A DNA stretch of 64,000 nt, from the NCBI RefSeq assembly GCF_030244015.1, contig NZ_JASSYX010000001.1, positions 806,001 to 870,000 on the forward strand, read 5' to 3'. A program made the translations under genes and the position numbers. The number at the start of each line of letters is the position of its first letter. Position 1 is the stretch's first letter. The notes under the pieces were generated by a model that worked only from the letters and a program-made list of their open reading frames with translations, was not told where the DNA came from and searched no databases. This DNA comes from Pedobacter ginsengisoli. Its GTDB lineage: Bacteria > Bacteroidota > Bacteroidia > Sphingobacteriales > Sphingobacteriaceae. Positions 24,580 through 34,309 of this stretch are shown here, in pieces.

Positions 24580-25846
24580 CCGTACACTAGCCCCGGAATC
24601 AAAACAGGTAGATGAGATCAGTTTCATTGAGCCTTTAAAACAGACGCTGGACAATGGCATACCGGTATTCACTATAAATGCCGGCCAACAGGAGCTGGTA
24701 CGGATTGAATTTATATTTGAAAATGTAAACTGGGATCCGGCAAAGCCTTTGCAGGCAGTTGCGGCTAACCACCTGATCAATAACGGCACAGCGCAGCTGA
24801 CTGCGATGGAGATTGCAGATAAAGTAGATTATTATGGTGCCTTTTTGCAAACAGAATATGGCGCAGATCAGTCAAGCGTAAAGCTGTATACATTAAACAA
24901 GCACCTGGCTTCAGTTTTGCCTATTCTGCATGCGATTTTAAACGAAAGCATTTTTCCTGACCAGGAATTGGGCATCTTCATCCAGAATCAAAAACAGTCA
25001 CTTCAGGTTAGTCTGCAAAAGAATGATTTTCTGGCAAAAAAGCATTTTGCGAATGCGCTGTTTGGAGAAACAACTTATGGTTCGAATATCAGACCGGCTG
25101 ACTATGATGAACTGAACAGGCTCGACCTGCTCCAATATTTTAAGGCGGCCTATAAGCCCGGAAATTGTACCATAATTGTCGCAGGCAAGTTTGAAGATAC
25201 AGAGTTTCATACATTAAACCAGATCATGGGCAGGGACTGGGATAACAATGAGCCTTCTGAAATCAATAAGTTTACTTTTGATCCTATAGCCGGAAGTGAT
25301 ATTTTCATAGAAAAACCAGATGCCATTCAATCAGCAATAAGAATGGGCACATTGGCGATCACCAGGAATCACGCTGATTTTCCCGGCCTGCAGGTATTAA
25401 ACTGCATATTAGGTGGGTATTTTGGCTCCAGGCTGATGGCTAATATCCGGGAAGACAAAGGTTACACTTACGGCATCGGCTCGGCAATATCTTCCTTAAA
25501 AGACGCCGGTTATTTCTTTTTGGCAACTGAGGTCGGTGCAGACGTATGCCAGCTTGCCCTGACAGAAATTGAAAACGAGATCGGTCTGCTGAAAACTGAA
25601 CTGGTTGGAGAGGAAGAACTCGATCTTGTACGCAATTATATGCTGGGTGCTATGCTGGGTAGTCTTGAAAACGCATTTTCCCATGCTGATAAGTTTAAAA
25701 ACGTATACTTCTCGGGTCTGGATTATACTTATTACGGCAATTACATCAAAACGGTAAAAACAATTAGCGCTGAACACTTAAAAGAATTGGCCAACCGCTA
25801 TTTGAATATTTCAGACTTCACGAAGGTGGTTGTCGGTAAAAAATAG
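24572..25846 (+). CDS. M16-family partner subunit without zinc site
   Basis: The 424-residue protein has the M16 fold. At the place of HxxEH it reads AANHLINNGTAQL, so it cannot bind the catalytic zinc. It keeps the substrate-binding R/Y signature of the C-terminal half (NIREDKGYTYGIG, Arg293 and Tyr300). In M16 heterodimers one chain supplies zinc and the other the R/Y pair, so it should complete the preceding subunit. The start overlaps the upstream gene by 8 bases, which suggests coupled translation and fixed stoichiometry. No signal peptide is seen. It ends at the border of the convergent DUF3857 gene. Confidence 0.9.
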   Translation: MLNRTLAPESKQVDEISFIEPLKQTLDNGIPVFTINAGQQELVRIEFIFENVNWDPAKPLQAVAANHLINNGTAQLTAMEIADKVDYYGAFLQTEYGADQSSVKLYTLNKHLASVLPILHAILNESIFPDQELGIFIQNQKQSLQVSLQKNDFLAKKHFANALFGETTYGSNIRPADYDELNRLDLLQYFKAAYKPGNCTIIVAGKFEDTEFHTLNQIMGRDWDNNEPSEINKFTFDPIAGSDIFIEKPDAIQSAIRMGTLAITRNHADFPGLQVLNCILGGYFGSRLMANIREDKGYTYGIGSAISSLKDAGYFFLATEVGADVCQLALTEIENEIGLLKTELVGEEELDLVRNYMLGAMLGSLENAFSHADKFKNVYFSGLDYTYYGNYIKTVKTISAEHLKELANRYLNISDFTKVVVGKK

Positions 25847-27865
25847 TCAGCTTTTCTTGACCACAATTTGTTCTGCCTGTTTTCTGACTATATTGGTGAA
25901 CAACTCCTTCAGATCATGATATTCCTGCACGGAATAAACTGATTTTCTGAAGGAGATCTTGCTGACTATGGAGATCTTATTCTCTTCCTGATTCACTGTA
26001 AAAGAAAAAGCCGCGGCATCTTCGAGCAAGCTGATCTTTTCATTTTGCGGAAGTTTGTCAAAAGAATATTCCTTAGGGATTTCGATGGTCAGGCGGTAGA
26101 CTTCTTCACTTGGATGGCCAAAATCGACGGGATACTGCCTGTCTTCAATCTTGAATGGATTTTCTTTTGTCCGCTCAAACAGCAAAGGAGTGAAGTAGAC
26201 AAGGTTCCCGGCCTCTTCTACATTATCCTCTATGACCACATCCATTGATTCGCCAAAGGGTTCATTCGGATTGTCAATATTTTCAGTTTTATATTCGCTG
26301 ATCCCAAGACCTGGCTTATCTGCCTTAAATGATTTCAGGTATTCCACTTCATTAAGTGAATTAAGTTGCTTGTTTCTCCGCTCCAAAGCAATGTAGTCCG
26401 TAGTGAACGTCTGGAGCTTGCCGGTCAGCTTGTTTTCTTTGCTCAGTGTTAAATAGCCGTTGACGTTCTTTTTGCTTATTTTAAACTCGTCTGTATTGAC
26501 CCAGCTCCCCGTATTGGTTCCGAAATCAACCCGGTAACCCTCATGGTTCAGGTTTTCAAAAGCTATTATATCCGGTGTATGGTTCTTATTTGTTGCGTCA
26601 AAAAAGATGTGACGTTCACCGATTTTTACATCAATGATCACATTGTCGAATTTGGTCAGTACAGGATATTTGGGATGTTTTCCATTTTCTCTGGTACTCA
26701 ATATGATGGGACAGGCTTCGACCCTGGCTTCTTTAAACAATGCAAGCATGCTCAGGTTTATATCTGCAGCATTACCAGTCTTTTTTTCAAATACCTGCTG
26801 GGCGCTTGTGCTTGAGCCATAAATCCCTGTTTGATTGTTCCACTTAATGTTGTTTTTTACATAGTCAAAGATCAGAAAAGGAACACTATCTGGTTTGGTA
26901 TCCTGTTTTACGATTTTGGCGACCGTGGTCTTCACAAAATCATTGGGAGCAAGAAATCCGCCAAAATTATTGTAACCTCTGAGTTTGGCTATGACTTTAG
27001 GCCAGGTCGGGATGTAGTCCATAAAGGACTGGCCAGGCATCCTTATAGAAGTTAGTTCAAATTCTACTTTACTGATGTATTCATCCATAGTAGGTACGTA
27101 CTTTTCCACCTTAAGGGCAGGTACATTCTCTATCCTGAACTGTGTCCTCGCAATCTGTGCGGTCGCCGCACCATAATAAGAAACCATGTTCTGCTGGCCC
27201 AGTTCCCGCTTTGACGCTACTTTGATCAAACCAGTCTGGCTCATGTTGTACTTGAGAAACTGGGGGATGCTTACGTCATACTCTGAGTACAGGGTGGGGA
27301 TGTTTTTTTGGAAATGCCAGTTCAGTGTACCCAGGAAATCAGATTTTATCTTGTATTTAAATTCTATTATTGAGCCTTCTTTGACATTGGGCAGTGCAAA
27401 CTTTTTGATCGTAAAGTTTTTATCCCGCCTTTCGGTAAACTTGGAGCTCTTGCTGATCTTGCTGATCACTACCTTACCGTTCTCCATATTATAAGTGGCA
27501 CCCTCCATGTCATCAAGGTAACTCTCATCGTCGTTAATGTTAAAGAGCGGAATTTCCAGGTTGGCAAAATCATAACCTGCCTTATTGATGATCTTGTACC
27601 TGATGTGACGTTCCAGGACGTATACGAAGCTCGCTTTTCTGCCAGCCAGTTCAAATATGGCCTTTCCCACATCAAAAAGCACTACCGCCGATGCAGCGGA
27701 GTCTGCACCGCTTATTTTGGTCTCAAATTCTTCCGGAGTAATCTTCCCGTACTTGAATGTTCGCTGAGCTACTTCCTTTGGTACAGGTACTGTCTTTTCC
27801 TGGGCAAAGGAGATCGAGTTAACTCCAAATAATACTGCAAAAAGAATAAATCTCATGTGGTTCAT
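25847..27865 (-). CDS. DUF3857-type secreted protein with degenerate transglutaminase domain (third of three)
   Basis: The product of about 672 residues has a signal peptide (MRFILFAVLFGVNSISFAQ), an N-terminal DUF3857 region and a transglutaminase-like core. Where active relatives have GDCKALS it reads KKTGNAADINLSMLALFK, so the nucleophilic cysteine is missing. A C-terminal beta-rich domain follows. It is clearly paralogous to the gene at 29788-31791 (compare SAASAVVLFDVGKAIFEL with SAASAVVLFDVGKGWFEL). I start at 27865, because the longer frame would run into the middle gene. It probably sits in the periplasm or on the outer membrane; the role is unknown. Confidence 0.85.
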   Translation of the reverse strand: MNHMRFILFAVLFGVNSISFAQEKTVPVPKEVAQRTFKYGKITPEEFETKISGADSAASAVVLFDVGKAIFELAGRKASFVYVLERHIRYKIINKAGYDFANLEIPLFNINDDESYLDDMEGATYNMENGKVVISKISKSSKFTERRDKNFTIKKFALPNVKEGSIIEFKYKIKSDFLGTLNWHFQKNIPTLYSEYDVSIPQFLKYNMSQTGLIKVASKRELGQQNMVSYYGAATAQIARTQFRIENVPALKVEKYVPTMDEYISKVEFELTSIRMPGQSFMDYIPTWPKVIAKLRGYNNFGGFLAPNDFVKTTVAKIVKQDTKPDSVPFLIFDYVKNNIKWNNQTGIYGSSTSAQQVFEKKTGNAADINLSMLALFKEARVEACPIILSTRENGKHPKYPVLTKFDNVIIDVKIGERHIFFDATNKNHTPDIIAFENLNHEGYRVDFGTNTGSWVNTDEFKISKKNVNGYLTLSKENKLTGKLQTFTTDYIALERRNKQLNSLNEVEYLKSFKADKPGLGISEYKTENIDNPNEPFGESMDVVIEDNVEEAGNLVYFTPLLFERTKENPFKIEDRQYPVDFGHPSEEVYRLTIEIPKEYSFDKLPQNEKISLLEDAAAFSFTVNQEENKISIVSKISFRKSVYSVQEYHDLKELFTNIVRKQAEQIVVKKS

Positions 27866-27890
27866 GCCTGCGTAATTTAGTATTATAACG

Positions 27891-29786
27891 TTATTCCATT
27901 TTGGCCAGAATGCTTTTTTGCTTGTCCGCCTGGTATATCTTCTTATAAAAAGCAGCAAAGTCGTTGTATTTTTCCGGCGGATATTTTTTACTGACCATCA
28001 TTTTAGTCCGTGTATAGACCAGTTTATCATCTTTTGCAGTAAATTTTGCACTGTACTTTCCAAATTCTGACTCTATAGAAATGTCTTTGGGTATGAATTC
28101 AATTTTATATCCCTTAGGTATCGTATAAATGATTTCATCTTCATCTTTAAAACTGTAATTTACAGCAAAGGATGTTTTACGATCTTCAACAATTGTCACA
28201 GCAGATTCTTGTCTGTTGAGCAGGTTTAAAGTAAGGAAGAGTTTGTCGCCTCCTTTAGTCAATAACTGCGAAGCTTTTAAACTAATCTTTTCTGTGAGCA
28301 TGGCCGTGTTTTTATCTGGCTGGAGATAACTTAATGTACCAATCTGCATGTTTGGAATGCTTAAAGAATTCATCAGGCTTTTGCGTTGCTCGGTGGGATC
28401 TACGATCAGCATCCTTAAGTTTTCCTCAAACTGTGCATATCCGTATTGCGTCTCTATTTGGATATCGGCGTTGCCTTCTTCATTTAAATCTACTCTGGCA
28501 GATCGCTTTTGATAATTGTCTGCAGGGTTGTATACCGGAGTCCGGGCAAGTTTCCCCCCATTCTCAGTTATCAGCAAAACGGTTCTGTCTGAATTGTTAT
28601 TGCCAATATAGCCCAATGGTACATATTGGCTTGTACATTCCAGCCAGGTAGTGTCTTTTTCCAAAGGCACACAAAGAATCATGTGGTTGGCCTGATTTAC
28701 GCTGGCAAAGTTCTTGTTCAAAGACGGCATGCCATTGCCTATTACCACCAGATTTGATTTTATACCAGCTACTTCCAACATGGCTTTCATGTAATTGGAT
28801 AACGCCTTGCAATCCCCATAATTTACTGAAAACACTTTTTCTGCCGCTATAGGTTTATAACCGCCAATTCCAAGCTGCACACCTACATAGCGTGTATTTG
28901 CCTGCAAATGCCTGTAAAGTACACTTATTTTTTCCTCCGGTGTTTTAGCGTCTTTTATTAGATTGAGGATTTTCACTTTTGCCGCTTCGGGAAGCTCTTG
29001 CATGCCACTGCTGAGATTGTACATCCAGGAGCCAAGATTTGCCCAGTTTTCAATGTTGGCTTTTGAGTTGTCATACTCAAACTGGTTTGGCGCCAGGGTC
29101 ACCCAGGGCATGACGTTCCGCATTCCGGTACTCATTGGTTCATATTCTAGTGCTTTCACATTCCGGCAACTCCATTTATACTGCAACTTATCCTTCACCT
29201 TGCTGGAATCCGTCGCTAATCCCTCACTTTTCAGGTATTTAAAAGTCATTCCCTGAGGGAGCTTAAACACAAAACTGGATGTTTCAACGGCCTGGTTCCA
29301 AGTACTTGCTGGATACCAGTCAGGGTAGGTCCTGATCCCGGTAAAATCCACACGATAGCTGTATTCAATGGTGTAAGGATAACTGGTATGAGAAAATTCC
29401 AGGTATTTTACCCGGTCATCCTGATACATGGTGCCGTCAGATACCACACTTCTGTCCCTGAAGTCTGAGGTTTTATAGTCTTTAATTTTTTTGCCGGCAG
29501 CGTCATATAACGAAGCTTTCAAATCAGATATACTGGAGAATTTGTTATAAAACTCATGCATATTAGATGCAGCATCTCCGCTTTTATTCAAGATAGTAAC
29601 GGCTGTCCTGTATTCCATCATGGCACTTCCCGGGTTCTTAACATCATAGACCTGCTCTTCATTCCTGATCACTACAGAAGCATTTTTTAGCAGTTCTGCC
29701 GGTATTTTACTGACATCATATAGCACCTGTGCGTTTGCGCTTATAAAACAGGAAAAACTTATGACAAAAAGTAAGCATGTTTTCAT
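27891..29786 (-). CDS. DUF3857 protein with intact transglutaminase-like active site (middle of three)
   Basis: The 631-residue protein has a signal peptide (MKTCLLFVISFSCFISANAQ), a DUF3857 domain (about 25-250) and a transglutaminase-like domain with nucleophile Cys326 (NYGDCKALSNYMKAML) and His368 (NQANHMILCVP). A further acidic residue lies in TWLECTSQ. It could therefore act as a cysteine peptidase or cross-linking enzyme in the envelope, though no member has a firmly known substrate to my knowledge. The start at 29786 lies one base after the upstream stop; the longer frame overlaps that gene. The flanking genes lack the cysteine. Confidence 0.88.
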   Translation of the reverse strand: MKTCLLFVISFSCFISANAQVLYDVSKIPAELLKNASVVIRNEEQVYDVKNPGSAMMEYRTAVTILNKSGDAASNMHEFYNKFSSISDLKASLYDAAGKKIKDYKTSDFRDRSVVSDGTMYQDDRVKYLEFSHTSYPYTIEYSYRVDFTGIRTYPDWYPASTWNQAVETSSFVFKLPQGMTFKYLKSEGLATDSSKVKDKLQYKWSCRNVKALEYEPMSTGMRNVMPWVTLAPNQFEYDNSKANIENWANLGSWMYNLSSGMQELPEAAKVKILNLIKDAKTPEEKISVLYRHLQANTRYVGVQLGIGGYKPIAAEKVFSVNYGDCKALSNYMKAMLEVAGIKSNLVVIGNGMPSLNKNFASVNQANHMILCVPLEKDTTWLECTSQYVPLGYIGNNNSDRTVLLITENGGKLARTPVYNPADNYQKRSARVDLNEEGNADIQIETQYGYAQFEENLRMLIVDPTEQRKSLMNSLSIPNMQIGTLSYLQPDKNTAMLTEKISLKASQLLTKGGDKLFLTLNLLNRQESAVTIVEDRKTSFAVNYSFKDEDEIIYTIPKGYKIEFIPKDISIESEFGKYSAKFTAKDDKLVYTRTKMMVSKKYPPEKYNDFAAFYKKIYQADKQKSILAKME

Positions 29787-29787
29787 G

Positions 29788-31791
29788 TCAGATCTTTTTA
29801 AGTACGATTTGCTCGGATTGTTTTCTAACAATATTCTTGAAGAGTTCCCTTAGATAGGTATATTCTTCATTTGTATAAACAGGTTTTTTAATAGTAATTT
29901 TACTGGTGATCATCATTTTGCTGCCGTCAGAAGCGAAGATGAAACTGAATGAAGCGGATTCGTCCGGCAATATCACCTTTTCATTCTTTGGGGCCTTATC
30001 CAACTGATAATTCTTTGGGAGATCTATGGTCAAACGGTAGATCTCTTCTGTCGCATAACCGAAGTCTACGGGAAATTTTCTGTCTTCAAGTCTGAAGGGA
30101 TTTTCTTTAGTCCTTTCAAACAACAGGGGTGTAAAATAAGCAAGGTTGCCGGCTTCTTCTACATTGTCTTCAATGGTCACATCCATGGTCTCTGTCAACG
30201 GCTCAGTCAGGTTATCCAAATTACCTATTTGGTAGTTCTTAATTCCCAGTCCGGTTTTCCCGGTTTTATAGGTTTTTAGAAAGTCTTCCTCGTTGGTGGC
30301 CGACAGGTACTCATTCCGCCGGTTAAGCCCTTCGTAATTTGTAGAACTCATGTAGAGCTTGCCGGTCATTTTATTTTCATCGGTCAGCGACAAGGCATAA
30401 GTAATCACTTTTCTGCTCAGACTGTTGTCATCCAAAGAGACCCATTTTCCATTTTCCTGCGCCAGATCAACCTGGAAACCTTCATGATTCAGGTCATTGT
30501 ATGAAATAAGCCCGGGAAAATGATTCTTATCAGTGGCATCCAGAAGTACTTGTTTATCACCGGTCCCGGCCAGCACAATTACATTGTTAAATACGGAGAG
30601 CATCGGAAGACCAGGATGAATCCCGTTATCCCTGGTACTGAGCAGAACCGGAGAAGCAGTTATTCCTGCTTCTGTAAGCAACATATACAGGCTAAGATTG
30701 ATATCTGCCGAATTGCCTGTTTTTTTCTCGAAAATTGTCTTTGGATTTACATCAGAACTATAGAAATGATGGTCATCATTCCATTTTATATTGTTCTTAA
30801 CGTAATTGAATATCAGCTTTAAAGTCGTATCCGCATTGGTATTTTCCTTTACTATTGACTTGAGAAGTGTCTTTATATAGCTTTTTCTGTTGATAAAGCC
30901 TCCAAAGTTCTCATCATCTTTAAGACCTTTGATTAGCTGCGGCCAGGTATTTGTGAATTCCCGGTAAACTTGTCCTGGAACGGTAATGGACGTCAGCTCA
31001 AACCCAATCCTGCTGATATGGTCACGCATGGTGGTTACGAAACTTTCCGTCTTTAGTGCCGGAACGGAATCCGCATGGTAATTCATTTTTAAGCACCCTA
31101 GTGATGCCGAACCGCCTGAAGTCATGAAATTCTGATTGACACGTTCTTGTTTAGGATTTAAAAATACATATCCTCCACCTGTTACTCTGTATTTATACCA
31201 TTCCGGGATGGTGATCTCGTATTCTGAATGAAGCGTAGGTATTTCTCTTTGAAAATTCCATGACCTTAACGTATAGATAAAATCAGATTTCAAACGATAT
31301 TTATATTCTATAATCGATCCCTCTTTGACATTAGGCAGTGCAAATTTTTTAATGGTATAGTTCTTATCCTGCTTTTCTGTAAACTTAGATTCCTTATTGA
31401 TCTTATTTACAGTCATTTTGCCATTTTCCATACTATAGGTGGCTCCATCCATTTGCTCTAATGCAGTTTCAAAATTATTTTTTCTATAAAGTTCCAGTTC
31501 AAGATTTCCATAATCGTATCCACTTTTATCGAAGATCTTATACCTGACGTGCCTTTCCATAACATACATGAAATCACCGGTTTTTGGACTCAATTCAAAC
31601 CAGCCTTTTCCCACATCAAATAAAACCACCGCACTGGCCGCAGAATCCTTGCCAGCCGCCTTTACTTCAAACTCAGCAGGACTGACCTTTCCATATTTAA
31701 AATCTTTTGGTTTTACCTTTTTCTCCTGCGCACAGGTTAACAATGCCGCTGTGAGCAAGCAGCATAAGAGCGTCATTATCTTGGTATTCAT
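29788..31791 (-). CDS. DUF3857-type secreted protein with degenerate transglutaminase domain (first of three)
   Basis: The 667-residue protein begins with a signal peptide (MNTKIMTLLCCLLTAALLTC, then AQEKK). LLTC may be a lipobox but lacks the usual small residue before the cysteine. The domain order equals that of the third gene: DUF3857, a transglutaminase-like fold with KKTGNSADINLSLYMLLT in place of the cysteine loop, and a beta-rich C-terminus ending NIVRKQSEQIVLKKI, nearly the same ending as its paralogue. It opens the three-gene run, transcribed away from the TonB receptor. Loss of the cysteine suggests a binding or structural role. Confidence 0.86.
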   Translation of the reverse strand: MNTKIMTLLCCLLTAALLTCAQEKKVKPKDFKYGKVSPAEFEVKAAGKDSAASAVVLFDVGKGWFELSPKTGDFMYVMERHVRYKIFDKSGYDYGNLELELYRKNNFETALEQMDGATYSMENGKMTVNKINKESKFTEKQDKNYTIKKFALPNVKEGSIIEYKYRLKSDFIYTLRSWNFQREIPTLHSEYEITIPEWYKYRVTGGGYVFLNPKQERVNQNFMTSGGSASLGCLKMNYHADSVPALKTESFVTTMRDHISRIGFELTSITVPGQVYREFTNTWPQLIKGLKDDENFGGFINRKSYIKTLLKSIVKENTNADTTLKLIFNYVKNNIKWNDDHHFYSSDVNPKTIFEKKTGNSADINLSLYMLLTEAGITASPVLLSTRDNGIHPGLPMLSVFNNVIVLAGTGDKQVLLDATDKNHFPGLISYNDLNHEGFQVDLAQENGKWVSLDDNSLSRKVITYALSLTDENKMTGKLYMSSTNYEGLNRRNEYLSATNEEDFLKTYKTGKTGLGIKNYQIGNLDNLTEPLTETMDVTIEDNVEEAGNLAYFTPLLFERTKENPFRLEDRKFPVDFGYATEEIYRLTIDLPKNYQLDKAPKNEKVILPDESASFSFIFASDGSKMMITSKITIKKPVYTNEEYTYLRELFKNIVRKQSEQIVLKKI

Positions 31792-31901
31792 TGAGCTTAA
31801 TTTAGATAAGCAATAATAATAATTTAAACTGAAAAGTAAAAAATTTATTAGTCAAATAAATGCCTTGGTTTCGGGAATTAATGCACATGGGTTAAAATTA
31901 T

Positions 31902-31931
31902 TTGTACTGAGTCTAAATAAGTCTATATTTG
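31902..31931 (+). promoter_or_regulatory. Promoter of the TonB receptor operon with a direct repeat
   Basis: TTG (31902-31904), exactly 19 bases, then TATATTTG (31924-31931) is a full match to the Bacteroidetes consensus. Between the boxes AGTCTA occurs twice exactly 10 bases apart (31910-31915 and 31920-31925), the second touching the -7 box. This is a plausible site for a metal-responsive repressor. Confidence 0.7.
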
Positions 31932-31954
31932 CGCCAAAATAATTTCAATATTTC

Positions 31955-34306
31955 ATGAAATACCTTCAGATCAAGTTTACTATCGTAATTTTTGCAGCGA
32001 TTTCTCCCCTGTATATTCTGGCTCAAACAGGAAAGGGTGCCATCAACGGGACAGTAAAAGATTCCTTAAACCATACAGTTCCTTTTGCAAATATTCAGAT
32101 AAATGGACTGAAGATAAAAACTACTTCCAACGGGTCTGGAAATTTTACTTTAGCAGGCGTACCTGCAGGCAGTCAAACCGTCAGGATTTCTATCACCGGT
32201 TATAAAATTAAGGAACAACAGGTAACAGTGGCTGCCGATCAGGCTTCCACGATCGATTTTATACTGGCTGAGGCCAATGCCGATCTGAAAGAAGTAATCG
32301 TATCAGCAAGCAGAAGGGCAGAGTCCCTGGCGCAGACACCTTCGTCTGTTACCGTGCTTACTGCAAAAGAAATTGCAACCCAGTCTGTGATCAGTCCCAA
32401 CATTGCTAATATTCTTTCTTATAGTGTACCTGGCCTGGGCACATCGACCAACCAGACTGGGAATTCAGGACAAACCCTCAGGGGAAGAAATGTCTTGGTG
32501 CTGATTGATGGAATCCCGCAGTCTACCCCCTTACGGGCTGGCGGAAGAGATATCCGAAGCATAGACCCCTCTGTTATTGAACGTGTTGAAGTGATCAAAG
32601 GTGCTACTGCCATATATGGCAATGGGGCAGAAGGTGGTTTAATTAACTACATTACCAAAAAGGCCAACGCCGGCAAACAATTTGGCGGATACTCACAAGT
32701 TGGACTTACCGGTAATCTTGAAGGCGACAGTACGATCGGTTACCGGGCAACACAACAATTCTATGGAAAAGTAAAGAAGTTTGATTATATCGTTAGCGGG
32801 ATGTTTGAAAAAACAGGAGTTTACCGTGATGCAGAAGGGTTGGTTATCTCTCCGGAATACGGCCTTGGCGAAACCAAATCCTACAATGGTTTCGCAAAAG
32901 TAGGTTATGACATTAGCCCAAAACAGCGGCTGGAACTGATGTACAATTATTTTAGCTCCAGACAGGATTCCAGGTACATCACAAAAGCGGGGGTTTACGG
33001 AGAATCTCCGGCGATTGGCATAGCTGGCAACAGACCCGGTGTAGACGAAGGAACCCGGTTTAACCACAATTCAAACCTCCAGTATACCAATCAGCAGGTA
33101 TTCGGAAATACAGACCTTACTGCAAACCTATACTATCAGGACTTTTATACAATTTATTCAAACGCCGCATCCTTTTATGGCGGCGGACAATCGGCTATTA
33201 CTTCCACAAAAAAAGGTGCCCGTTTAAACCTGAATACGCCATTCAGGATCACTCCGCTTGTGCCGATGCAGGTAAACTATGGACTGGACCTGATGAACGA
33301 TGAGACCGCCCAAAACCTGGTTGATGGCAGGGCCTGGGTACCCGAGATGAACATGGTCAATTTTGCACCTTACTTTCAGGCAAGTGCCAGCTTATTTACA
33401 GACCTGATACTTAAAGCAGGAATGAGGGCTGAAAATATAAACATTGACGTCAATGATTTCTCTACGCTTGCTACCGGTGCCAACGGAGCAGGCAGCATTG
33501 CAGTCAAAGGAGGCAAGTTAAACTACGATGCCTTCGTTTTCAACGCCGGAGCAAGGTATTCTAAATTTAAATTGTTCAATCCTTTCATCAGTTACGCGCA
33601 ATCGTTCTCCGTATTTGAACTGGGCAGGGTGCTCAGGGCCGCAACAAGTAATACCTTGGCCCAGCTGGAAACCAAACCGATCATCGTAAATAATTATGAG
33701 GGTGGCTTTAGCAGTACCATAGGAAAGTTTAACTTAAGCGCTGCCTATTACTACAGCACATCGAAACTGGGCGCCAATCTGCTGGAAGTTGATGGAAAAT
33801 ATATTTCCCAGCGGATTCCTGAACGGGTGTATGGTTTTGAGATCCAGGCAGATTACCAGCTGCTCAAAGACCTGGCAATTGGAGGCAACTATGCTAAAGT
33901 AGAAGGAAAAGGTGATGTAGACAACGATGGCGAATTTGACGGGCCAACAGACGTTTATCTGAATACGACCCGTATCCCTCCGTCGAAAACAACCGGTTAT
34001 GTCAAATATTCAGGGCTTAAAAATTTAATTGTCGACCTCAACTGGATGCGGATCGGCAGCAGAGACCGCTTCAAGACCAATTCCAGCGGTAAATATTTAA
34101 TTGGTGAAGGCCCGGTCAAAGATTTTAACCTGTTTAACCTTGCGGCAACTTACCAGGTGAACTCAGCATTAAGAGTCAATCTGGGAGTAGAAAACATGCT
34201 GAATAAAAATTATTATCCAAGTATATCCCAGTTTTATGGCAGCGGGATCAATTATGTAAGGGGCAACGGGCGCAGGTTTAACCTGTCTGCGGGATACTCA
34301 TTTTAG
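31955..34306 (+). CDS. TonB-dependent siderophore-type receptor
   Basis: The 783-residue outer-membrane receptor has a signal peptide (ends YILAQ) and a CarboxypepD_reg-like domain (about 28-112: GAINGTVKDSLNHTVPFANI). The plug follows (about 118-235: SVTVLTAKEIATQS, GRNVLVLIDGIPQSTPLR, RVEVIKGATAIYGNGAEGG). A 22-strand-type barrel ends in the usual aromatic residue (LSAGYSF). It has no SusD partner, and the next gene is a PepSY membrane protein, a pairing typical of ferric-siderophore uptake. The substrate is inferred to be a ferric chelate. Confidence 0.92.
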   Translation: MKYLQIKFTIVIFAAISPLYILAQTGKGAINGTVKDSLNHTVPFANIQINGLKIKTTSNGSGNFTLAGVPAGSQTVRISITGYKIKEQQVTVAADQASTIDFILAEANADLKEVIVSASRRAESLAQTPSSVTVLTAKEIATQSVISPNIANILSYSVPGLGTSTNQTGNSGQTLRGRNVLVLIDGIPQSTPLRAGGRDIRSIDPSVIERVEVIKGATAIYGNGAEGGLINYITKKANAGKQFGGYSQVGLTGNLEGDSTIGYRATQQFYGKVKKFDYIVSGMFEKTGVYRDAEGLVISPEYGLGETKSYNGFAKVGYDISPKQRLELMYNYFSSRQDSRYITKAGVYGESPAIGIAGNRPGVDEGTRFNHNSNLQYTNQQVFGNTDLTANLYYQDFYTIYSNAASFYGGGQSAITSTKKGARLNLNTPFRITPLVPMQVNYGLDLMNDETAQNLVDGRAWVPEMNMVNFAPYFQASASLFTDLILKAGMRAENINIDVNDFSTLATGANGAGSIAVKGGKLNYDAFVFNAGARYSKFKLFNPFISYAQSFSVFELGRVLRAATSNTLAQLETKPIIVNNYEGGFSSTIGKFNLSAAYYYSTSKLGANLLEVDGKYISQRIPERVYGFEIQADYQLLKDLAIGGNYAKVEGKGDVDNDGEFDGPTDVYLNTTRIPPSKTTGYVKYSGLKNLIVDLNWMRIGSRDRFKTNSSGKYLIGEGPVKDFNLFNLAATYQVNSALRVNLGVENMLNKNYYPSISQFYGSGINYVRGNGRRFNLSAGYSF

Positions 34307-34309
34307 TCC

